Of a DNA stretch of 5,305 nt, positions 1 through 4,994 are shown one piece after another (position 1 is the first letter of the stretch; each line of letters begins with the position of its first letter). The position numbers were made by a program, and so were the translations under genes. The notes below the pieces were generated by a model. The model did no database searches. It saw only the letters and a program-made list of their open reading frames with translations, and had not been told where the DNA came from. The stretch is taken from contig JAUVJV010000198.1 of NCBI GenBank assembly GCA_030592245.1, positions 1 to 5,305 of the forward strand, given 5' to 3'. The stretch is from Candidatus Eiseniibacteriota bacterium. GTDB lineage: Bacteria > Arandabacterota > Arandabacteria > Arandabacterales > Arandabacteraceae.

Positions 1-178
1 GCGTGAAGGGATACTCGCCCGGATAGCCAAGGTCCCGCTCATAGTCCAGTGACGCCACGTCAGAGGGATCGTAGAGCGCCTCTATCTTCCTGCCCGACGC
101 GTTCGCGAATTCATAGTCGGAGCAGGATTTCAGGAACTCATCTTTCCAGGCTTTCTTTGCCTTGCCGTCATTACTCAT
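1..178 (-). CDS. Methylmalonyl-CoA mutase large (alpha) subunit, N-terminal fragment cut by window edge
   Basis: Only the first 59 codons are inside the window, and the gene continues past the left edge. The translation starts MSNDGKAKKAWKDEF. It then carries the N-terminal signature of acyl-CoA mutases: a Ser-Gly-x-Lys-Ile-x-x-Leu-Tyr-x-Pro-x-Asp segment (about residues 28-40) followed by a Gly-Tyr-Pro-Gly-Glu-Tyr-Pro-Phe-Thr stretch (about 51-59). In this family that leads into the TIM-barrel substrate domain. The enzyme interconverts (R)-methylmalonyl-CoA and succinyl-CoA using adenosylcobalamin in the cytoplasm. Catalytic residues and any B12-binding domain lie outside the window, so I cannot tell a split from a fused mutase, or exclude isobutyryl- or ethylmalonyl-CoA mutase. 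The start is ATG 178. The purine-rich GGAGGGGG upstream overlaps the meaB stop codon, and the 18-base gap indicates co-transcription with meaB. Confidence 0.85.
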   Translation of the reverse strand, partial: MSNDGKAKKAWKDEFLKSCSDYEFANASGRKIEALYDPSDVASLDYERDLGYPGEYPFT

Positions 179-196
179 GAAGTATTCATCCCCCTC

Positions 197-1150
197 CTAG
201 GGTCCCTCGATCATCTTGAGAATCACTCCGGATGCCTGCCGAGGCGTGACCTTGCCAACCATCACATCGCCGACCAGAGCTTCAAGCCGGTCGAGCGTAG
301 CCTCATTCCAGGTCTTACTGTGAAGATCGCTTTCAACTATGGCCTTGATGGTGGCCTCGACATTGGATTGCCTGTGCTTCTCCAAGAGGCCGGACTCGGC
401 CAGGAACTGCCTGTGCTTTTCAATATGCCCGTAGAGCTCGGGGATGCCGTCGCCCTTGAAGGCGACGGTCAGGATGACCGGCGGATCCCAGCCGTTCCTT
501 TCATCTCTCAGCTCAAACATTGCCCGGGTCTGGCGCGCGATCTGCTCGGCGCCATCACGGTCGCTCTTGTTTATTACAAGAATATCCGCGATCTCCATCA
601 GGCCGGCCTTCATATCCTGGACGGCGTCCCCGCTTTCGGGTACAATCACCACCACGGTCGTGTAGCAGGCCTCGGCTATGTCGAGCTCGCACTGGCCCAC
701 TCCCACGGTCTCGGTTATGACCACGTCCTTGCCGAACGCGTCCATGACATCGGCAACATCACCCGCGGCCTCCGCCAGCCCTCCAAGAGAGCCCCTGGTA
801 GCCATGCTCCGTACGAACACGCCGGGATCGGTGCCTATGTCCTGCATCCTTATGCGGTCACCCAACAGGGCCCCGCCGGTAAAGGGACTGGAGGGATCCA
901 CAGCGATCACCCCAACCGTCTTCTCTGTCGTGCGAATGGTCTGGACCAGGCTCGATACCAGAGTGCTTTTCCCCGCACCCGGCGGCCCCGTGATACCGAT
1001 GCGATAAGCCTTTCCCGTCCTGGGATAGAGCTCGTCAAGAACGTCAGGAAAGGAAGTGGCATGATTCTCAACCAGGGTTATGATCTTGGATAGCGCGGCC
1101 CGCTGACCGCCGGCGAATCGCTTGAGGAGCTCTTCCTTGGGTATCGCCAT
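197..1150 (-). CDS. meaB: MeaB/ArgK-type GTPase, methylmalonyl-CoA mutase chaperone
   Basis: A 317-residue G3E-family P-loop GTPase of normal MeaB length. By homology it couples GTP hydrolysis to loading of adenosylcobalamin onto methylmalonyl-CoA mutase and protects the mutase from inactivation. Visible motifs, in order: Walker A GPPGAGKS (55-62); the family block VDPSSPFTGGALLGDRIRM (84-102); ETVGVGQ of switch II (147-153); the QDMKAGLMEIAD stretch (178-189), in the region called switch III in MeaB; and the guanine-specificity motif NKSD (194-197). The C-terminal roughly 70 residues are the helical dimerisation arm. The gene sits between the adenosyltransferase and the mutase, so the context agrees with the function. 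The start is the first possible one: an in-frame TAA, which is the stop of the upstream gene, lies one codon before the ATG. No close strong Shine-Dalgarno is seen (GAGGGG is about 15 bases away), which suggests translational coupling. Older annotations call this family ArgK. Confidence 0.95.
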   Translation of the reverse strand: MAIPKEELLKRFAGGQRAALSKIITLVENHATSFPDVLDELYPRTGKAYRIGITGPPGAGKSTLVSSLVQTIRTTEKTVGVIAVDPSSPFTGGALLGDRIRMQDIGTDPGVFVRSMATRGSLGGLAEAAGDVADVMDAFGKDVVITETVGVGQCELDIAEACYTTVVVIVPESGDAVQDMKAGLMEIADILVINKSDRDGAEQIARQTRAMFELRDERNGWDPPVILTVAFKGDGIPELYGHIEKHRQFLAESGLLEKHRQSNVEATIKAIVESDLHSKTWNEATLDRLEALVGDVMVGKVTPRQASGVILKMIEGP

Positions 1151-1153
1151 CGC

Positions 1154-1681
1154 TTAGAACTCTATCCCCTCTCTCATCTCCACCCCGGATGCATAGTGAT
1201 GCTTGATCTCCTTCATTTCAGTCACGAGGTCAGCCACCTCGAGGAACTCCTCGGGAGCATACCTTCCGGTTAAGATGAGCTCCATCTCGGGCGGCTTCTC
1301 CTTTATGAGGTCCATCGCCTCGCCCACTTTTAGAAGCCCGTAGTCCACAGCGCAGTTGATCTCATCGAGGATCAGCATGTCGTAGGCGTTCTCACGCACG
1401 GCCTTCCAGGCGAGGTCCATACCTTCCCTGGCGAGCCGGAGATCCTCATCTGATGGATTCCCCTTTTCCACGAAGGTGGGCAGCCCCGACTGGATGAGAG
1501 TGAACCCTGGGATCTTGGTCGAGATGATGACCTCTCCGTAGTTCTTGGAGCCCTTCATGAACTGGATCATCAGGACCTTGAAGTCATGACCGCATGCCCT
1601 TAAGGCAAGCCCCAGCGACGCCGTCGTCTTGCCCTTCCCGTTTCCCGTATAGACCTGAATGGTCCCTTTGTCTAATGCCAT
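1154..1681 (-). CDS. cobO: Cob(I)yrinic acid a,c-diamide adenosyltransferase (CobO/BtuR/CobA type)
   Basis: A 175-residue P-loop protein. It transfers the 5'-deoxyadenosyl group of ATP to cob(I)alamin or a cobinamide precursor, giving the adenosyl cofactor needed by the mutase encoded downstream. Family features: the P-loop GNGKGKTTAS (13-22); QFMKG (40-44); the Walker B-like LILDEIN (103-109); LTGR (137-140); ADLVTEM (150-156); the KHHY segment (160-163); and the closing Arg-Glu-Gly-Ile-Glu-Phe. Length and ending match the family, with no truncation. The start ATG 1681 is supported by an AGAGG Shine-Dalgarno at 1689-1693 with 7-base spacing. The gene is first in the operon behind a sigma70-like promoter. 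It is the BtuR/CobO fold, not the unrelated PduO or EutT type. The sequence does not show whether its main role is de novo synthesis or salvage; its position favours supplying the mutase. Confidence 0.94.
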   Translation of the reverse strand: MALDKGTIQVYTGNGKGKTTASLGLALRACGHDFKVLMIQFMKGSKNYGEVIISTKIPGFTLIQSGLPTFVEKGNPSDEDLRLAREGMDLAWKAVRENAYDMLILDEINCAVDYGLLKVGEAMDLIKEKPPEMELILTGRYAPEEFLEVADLVTEMKEIKHHYASGVEMREGIEF

Positions 1682-1696
1682 TTCGATACCTCTCGG

Positions 1697-1730
1697 GGTT
1701 GGTAAATGCTACAGAGGAGCACACCTAACC
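1697..1730 (-). promoter_or_regulatory. Leader hairpin in the 5' UTR of cobO
   Basis: On the minus strand GGTT-A-GGT pairs with ACC-AACC (7 base pairs with one bulged A). Above it a TGCT/AGCA stem (4 base pairs) closes a 7-base loop. The hairpin would begin within a few bases of the predicted transcript start and ends just before the Shine-Dalgarno (1689-1693). At about 50 bases the leader is far too short for a cobalamin riboswitch, and I see no B12-box-like sequence. A role in mRNA stability or ribosome access is an inference. Confidence 0.45.
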
Positions 1731-1732
1731 GG

Positions 1733-1918
1733 CTTGTGAGTTTACCGTAAAACGGCCTCAAGTGTCAATACGTATCACGGGCATGTCTGGCGTGCTTTCG
1801 GAGCCCTCTGAGCAGGGCAAGCTCTATCCAGGACCTCAGGCACGGGGGGGCCCCGGAGCGCGGGATGACCGTGAGCCACAGCCTTGAGCCGCATCGGAGC
1901 GGCCCGTCCGGCTCTTCC
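1733..1918. other. GC-rich spacer between the broken kinase gene and the cobO operon
   Basis: Besides the promoter above I see no gene here. It holds two weak hairpins: GAGCCCT/AGGGC-aa-GCTC at 1801-1824, and a GAGCCG/CGGCTC dyad at 1886-1914 with an alternative inner GCCGC/GCGGC pairing. There is also a run of seven G followed by four C at 1844-1854. The 1886-1914 dyad begins 5 bases after the kinase stop codon on the minus strand and could help end its transcript. Neither hairpin is followed by a T-run, so a classical intrinsic terminator is not supported. Confidence 0.4.
1739..1768 (-). promoter_or_regulatory. Sigma70-type promoter of the cobO-meaB-mutase operon
   Basis: On the minus strand a perfect -35 hexamer TTGACA (1763-1768) and a -10 hexamer TAAACT (1739-1744, 4 of 6 consensus bases) are separated by 18 bases. 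Transcription would start near 1732, about 50 bases before the cobO ATG. The spacer contains a short dyad CCGT-TTT-ACGG, and an ATACGTAT palindrome (1768-1775) abuts the -35 box. Either could be an operator, but neither is identified. Confidence 0.7.
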
Positions 1919-2843
1919 TCAGATCGCATCCAGGAGGGTCCTCAGTTTTCTTTCGAAAACCGGGAGATACTCCGCCGGTTTGATATTGTAGTTTACGACA
2001 TAATTGGCGAACATCAGCAGCCGCGCCGCGAGGAGGATCTCGAGCTGCCGTCCGGACCTGAAGGGCCAGGCGAGAACCTGCTCATATCCATCCCGGAATC
2101 CCTCAAGCAACCGGGGGTACTTTCTTTCGAACCGGATATGGTATATCGCCGTCCCGATGTCCTGTTCGGGAAAGCCCCAGGTGATGTCTTCGAAATCAAA
2201 GATGCTGAGCCCGCCTCTATGGATCTTCACATTGCAGGGGTGCAGGTCATTGTGGATCACCATGGGTTTGCGCCCCTTCCAGGTCCGTTTGATCTCGCGG
2301 TCCACAAGACGTGCGCCTCTCAGGAAAAGGTCCTGGCGGCGTTTCGGCAGCAGCTTCCTGTCACTGAGCGAGAGGATGATCTCTTTATCCCAGTAGAAAA
2401 CCCTGTCATTGGTAAGGATGCTGAAGATCTTGCCGGGTCTGAAGGAGCGCGCGGCCTTGTGAAGCAGCGCCGCGCAAAGCCCAAGATTGCGGTAGGCCGC
2501 CACCGAGATGAAGTTGGCCAGCGCCCTGCCCGGAAGCCAACGGCATACGCCCACGTATGCAGGCTCCGGAAGCAAGGGACTCTTCACCTCCGTCACCAGC
2601 TTTTCCTTCCTGTTCGGAAGCGGCGTCTCGACATCCAATCCGGAGACCCCGGCGACATAGCTCAGGAATTGCAGCTCACCCATCATCTGCAACAGCTTGT
2701 GCTCCGACGGGTCGTGAAACTTGAGAGCATATCGCCCGGAATCCGTATCCACCCGAAACACGGTAAGCCTCAAGCGCCCGCTCAGCCACCTTCCGGTATC
2801 TCCGGATCTTCCCTCTGTTGGTGAGTTCAGTGAATTTCTTCAT
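1919..2843 (-). pseudogene. Aminoglycoside-phosphotransferase-fold kinase (CotS/RdoA-like), frameshifted with internal loss
   Basis: The gene begins at ATG 2843 behind AGGGGG (2849-2854, 5-base spacing). It reads MKKFTELTNR and then an Arg-rich helix ending Ala-Leu-Glu-Ala-Tyr, typical of the N-terminus of the APH-fold small-molecule or protein kinases. That frame stops at 2676 after 55 codons. The rest of the kinase is in another frame: VFRVDTDSGRYALKF with the ATP lysine, a Glu-containing helix, then the catalytic loop HNDLHPCN and the metal-binding DFED, to a stop at 1919-1921. The frame changes near 2755-2765. The roughly 15-20 residues normally found between the first helix and the Phe-Arg-Val strand are absent, so a small deletion fits better than a single-base error. 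The only late starts (for example TTG 2773) have no clear Shine-Dalgarno and would give 284 residues without the first strand. The substrate is unknown. I cannot exclude residual expression of the large fragment. Confidence 0.75.
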
Positions 2844-2960
2844 CAGTTCCCCCTGGCCAAGTCTACCGGGTTGAGTCAGGAGCGGCAAGCCAGACCATGC
2901 ATCCTGTCCGGTTGATAACCCATCGGACTTGCGCTAATCATGAAGGACGGAGGTTCCTGT
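2844..2960. other. Divergent intergenic region between kinase remnant and MBL-fold gene
   Basis: It contains an imperfect dyad at 2906-2928: GTCC-GGTT-gat-AACC-catc-GGAC, with outer and inner 4-base arms and a 4-base bulge on one side. A possible minus-strand promoter TTGCCG (2883-2888), 17 bases, TAGACT (2860-2865) would start transcription inside the kinase Shine-Dalgarno, so it is doubtful. On the plus strand TTGATA (2912-2917) has only a poor -10 partner. The dyad overlaps that possible -35 element and could be an operator. Confidence 0.3.
2949..2953 (+). promoter_or_regulatory. Shine-Dalgarno that sets the MBL-fold start
   Basis: GGAGG lies 7 bases before ATG 2961. The longer alternative start at ATG 2940 contains this site inside its own coding sequence and has no comparable ribosome-binding site, so 2961 is preferred. 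Confidence 0.7.
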
Positions 2961-3722
2961 ATGCTGACGATTACACTGATCGCACTCCTGTGTGCACTGG
3001 GTATGGTGGCATGTGCGCGCCGGGAGCTCATCGTGGAGCAGGTGGTAACCGGACCTGAAACCAACTGCTACCTTGTCTACGGTCCGGGGACCAGACAGGC
3101 CGCCCTGGTTGATGTCGCCGGTCCCATCGAGCCGCTGCTGGCGACGATTCGCTCCAAGGACCTGGATCTTCGCTACTTCCTCTTCACTCACGGGCACTTC
3201 GACCACGTGATGGGACTGCCGCCTCTCCGAGACACCTTTCCGGGCGCCGCCGTCTGCATGCACCGGTTGGACTTCGATGGCATGGCCACTCAGCGTGATT
3301 GGGCCCTCGCGAACCTGGATCCGGAGCTCATCGAATGGATTAAGAATGATCCCGAGGCCAGCAAGCTGTTTAAGTTTGACGCGTCCACATTCGGTGTCCC
3401 GGACATCTTCGTGACCGATGGACAGGAACTCGAATTCGGGAAGCATGAGATAAAGGTTTTGCACTCACCGGGCCATTCCCCCGGCGGGGTGTGCTACTAC
3501 GTGGGTGGCCTGCTGTTCTCGGGCGATGTCTTGTTCCGTGACTCCGTGGGGCGCGTGGATGTCCAGAACAGCTCCCGCGATGACCAGATACGCTCGGTGC
3601 GGCGCCTGTACAGCGAGCTGCCCGAGAGCGCCCCGGTGTACCCAGGTCACGGAGAGGCCACGACGATCGGCAGGGAAAAGTACGGGAATACCAAGATCAC
3701 CGTCGATGCTGTGAACATCTGA
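2961..3722 (+). CDS. Metallo-beta-lactamase-fold hydrolase (glyoxalase II-like), probably exported or membrane-anchored
   Basis: A 253-residue MBL-fold protein. After the leader it has the glyoxalase II-like strand VVTGPETNCYLV (28-39). The metal site is HGHFDH (77-82), His172 in GHSPGG (171-176), Asp189 in FSGDVLF and His230 in YPGHGE, so the usual dinuclear ligands are complete. The family hydrolyses thioesters such as S-lactoylglutathione, or other small esters; the true substrate cannot be read from sequence. Residues 1-18 (MLTITLIALLCALGMVAC) are hydrophobic and end in a Met-Val-Ala-Cys lipobox-like site, which suggests a lipoprotein or signal anchor. The leader lacks a positively charged start, and a shorter cytoplasmic form from Met15 is conceivable, although that ATG has no ribosome-binding site. 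The gene stands alone, divergent from the broken kinase and convergent with the IscS-like gene. Confidence 0.85.
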   Translation: MLTITLIALLCALGMVACARRELIVEQVVTGPETNCYLVYGPGTRQAALVDVAGPIEPLLATIRSKDLDLRYFLFTHGHFDHVMGLPPLRDTFPGAAVCMHRLDFDGMATQRDWALANLDPELIEWIKNDPEASKLFKFDASTFGVPDIFVTDGQELEFGKHEIKVLHSPGHSPGGVCYYVGGLLFSGDVLFRDSVGRVDVQNSSRDDQIRSVRRLYSELPESAPVYPGHGEATTIGREKYGNTKITVDAVNI

Positions 3723-3747
3723 CTCCATCATCCCCTGATTCTTGATC

Positions 3748-3808
3748 CTGACCTGGAAGTGCTAAGTGCAGATTAGTCCACCGAGTCCGAACCAGCACCG
3801 CAGGTCAG
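3748..3808. repeat. Interrupted inverted repeat between convergent genes, possible two-way terminator
   Basis: CTGACCTG (3748-3755) is the exact reverse complement of CAGGTCAG (3801-3808). Inside it GTGCT (3759-3763) pairs with AGCAC (3794-3798), across a 3/2-base internal loop. This gives 13 base pairs around a 30-base loop. It starts 25 bases after the MBL stop, and its other arm includes the stop codon of the IscS-like gene. The location suits a shared end-of-transcript structure, but no T-run follows on either strand and the loop is long. Confidence 0.35.
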
Positions 3809-4965
3809 TCGCCATCATAAAGTGGTGATAGCTTCCTTAAGCGCTCCAGGATACCGGGCAGCACCTCAAGGACGGTGTCCACGTCCCCCTGCTTGTTGAA
3901 CCTGCCGCAGGTCAGTTCAAGAGAACCATGTGCCTGCTCGTGTGTTAGCCCCAGGGACAAGAGCGTGTGAGAGGGCTCGAGCGTCTTCGAGGAGCACGCA
4001 GATCCGGTGGAGCCCATCACGCCCCTGGCATTGAGCGTCAAGAGCAGCGACTCCCCCTCGACGCCGTCGAACCGGAAGTGAGCGTTATTGGGAAGCCTCT
4101 CCGTCGGGTGACCGTTGAGATACGACCTGGGGATCTTGCCCAGGATATTCTCGATCAGCTGATCACGGATGCTCTTGAATCTCTCGACCTCTCCGGCCAT
4201 CTCCTGCCGCATGATCCTCACGGCCTCCGCCATCCCCACGATTCCGGCGATGTTCTCGGTCCCTGAACGAAGCCCGAACTCCTGCCCTCCACCGATCACC
4301 TGCGGGATCAGCTTAACACCCTTCTTCCTGTAAAGGACTCCAAGCCCCTTCGGGCCGTAGATGTCGTTGGATGAAAGCGAGACGAGACTTAAGTTGTCAC
4401 GCTCAACATCCATAGGCAACAGACCTCCGGCGGCCACGGCATCCGAGTGAAAGGCGATCTCCTTCTCCCGGCAAGTCTCCCCGATCTCAGCGATGGCCTG
4501 GACCGTGCCGATCTCATTGCTCGCATATCCCACGGAGACCAGGATGGTCTCATCGGTGATGCTGCCTGCGAGATCGTCCACGCTCACCTTGCCGAATTCA
4601 TCCACCGGGATCTTGGTCACGGTGAACCCGGCCTTGGCGAGGTACTTGGCGATATTGTGGATCGATATGTGCTCGGTCTCAGTCGTTACAATGTGGTTGC
4701 CCTTATCCTTGTTTCTCAGGGCAAACCCGATCAAGGCCAGGTTGTTGGCCTCGGTCGCACCCGAGGTGAAGATGATGTCCTTCGCATCGGCGTTGATGAA
4801 GCCCGCGATTGTCTCCCGGGACTCCTCAAGGGCCTCGCGAGCCTCCTCGCCGGTAGTGTGAAGCGATGACGGGTTGCCGAATGATGTCGTAAGATAAGGC
4901 ACCATCGCATCGATCACACGCGGGTCAACAGGCTTCGAGGACTGGTAATCAAGATATGCAGCCAT
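3805..4965 (-). CDS. IscS/NifS-fold cysteine desulfurase homologue lacking the PLP lysine
   Basis: A 386-residue class V aminotransferase-fold protein of normal IscS length. Conserved family segments: YLDYQSSKPVDP (4-15); FGNPSSLH (29-36); SGATEANN (68-75); Glu-His (98-99, the histidine that stacks on PLP); Asp175, which would contact the pyridine nitrogen; RSGTEN (233-238); and the cysteine loop STGSACSS with Cys324. The PLP-lysine motif, normally Ser-x-His-Lys followed by YGPKG, reads SSND (198-201), so Asp201 replaces lysine. Ala178 replaces the usual PLP-contacting Gln, and Glu350 replaces the Arg of the Ser-Leu-Arg-Phe-Ser segment. From memory, A. fulgidus IscS shares SSNDIYGPKG and a similar SPLY ending, and was reported to lack PLP until Asp was changed to Lys. 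Desulfurase activity is therefore doubtful; a scaffold or persulfide-carrier role is inference. The start is ATG 4965, set by AGGAGGT 10 bases upstream. It lies 29 bases after the DsrE-like gene. Confidence 0.9.
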   Translation of the reverse strand: MAAYLDYQSSKPVDPRVIDAMVPYLTTSFGNPSSLHTTGEEAREALEESRETIAGFINADAKDIIFTSGATEANNLALIGFALRNKDKGNHIVTTETEHISIHNIAKYLAKAGFTVTKIPVDEFGKVSVDDLAGSITDETILVSVGYASNEIGTVQAIAEIGETCREKEIAFHSDAVAAGGLLPMDVERDNLSLVSLSSNDIYGPKGLGVLYRKKGVKLIPQVIGGGQEFGLRSGTENIAGIVGMAEAVRIMRQEMAGEVERFKSIRDQLIENILGKIPRSYLNGHPTERLPNNAHFRFDGVEGESLLLTLNARGVMGSTGSACSSKTLEPSHTLLSLGLTHEQAHGSLELTCGRFNKQGDVDTVLEVLPGILERLRKLSPLYDGD

Positions 4966-4974
4966 GGCGGTCAT

Positions 4975-4981
4975 ACCTCCT
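4975..4981 (-). promoter_or_regulatory. Full Shine-Dalgarno deciding the IscS-like start
   Basis: AGGAGGT on the minus strand is a near-complete anti-16S match. It is 10 bases (counted from AGGAGG) before ATG 4965 and directly abuts another in-frame ATG at 4974, which is too close to be used. Longer starts further upstream would place the site within the coding region and overlap the preceding gene. Confidence 0.8.
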
Positions 4982-4994
4982 GAGGCCATATACG

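Noticed and set aside
320..1093. A 257-codon plus-strand open frame opposite meaB
   Set aside because: It lies wholly within the well-supported MeaB gene on the other strand, with no motif or start signal of its own.
1682..1860. Cobalamin riboswitch upstream of cobO
   Set aside because: The promoter leaves only about 50 bases of leader and no B12-box-like sequence is visible; the hairpin present is too small.
2750..2775. Programmed ribosomal frameshift in the kinase gene
   Set aside because: No slippery heptamer is seen at the frame change, and the expected loop sequence is absent, so a deletion explains it better.
1865..2824. A 319-codon plus-strand open frame opposite the kinase gene
   Set aside because: It is antisense to a sequence with clear kinase motifs (HNDLHPCN, DFED), has no recognisable domain or ribosome-binding site, and is rich in Arg, Pro and Gln as expected for a shadow frame in GC-rich DNA.
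2934..3464. A 176-codon minus-strand open frame opposite the MBL-fold gene
   Set aside because: The plus strand carries the full set of MBL metal ligands; this frame shows no family features.
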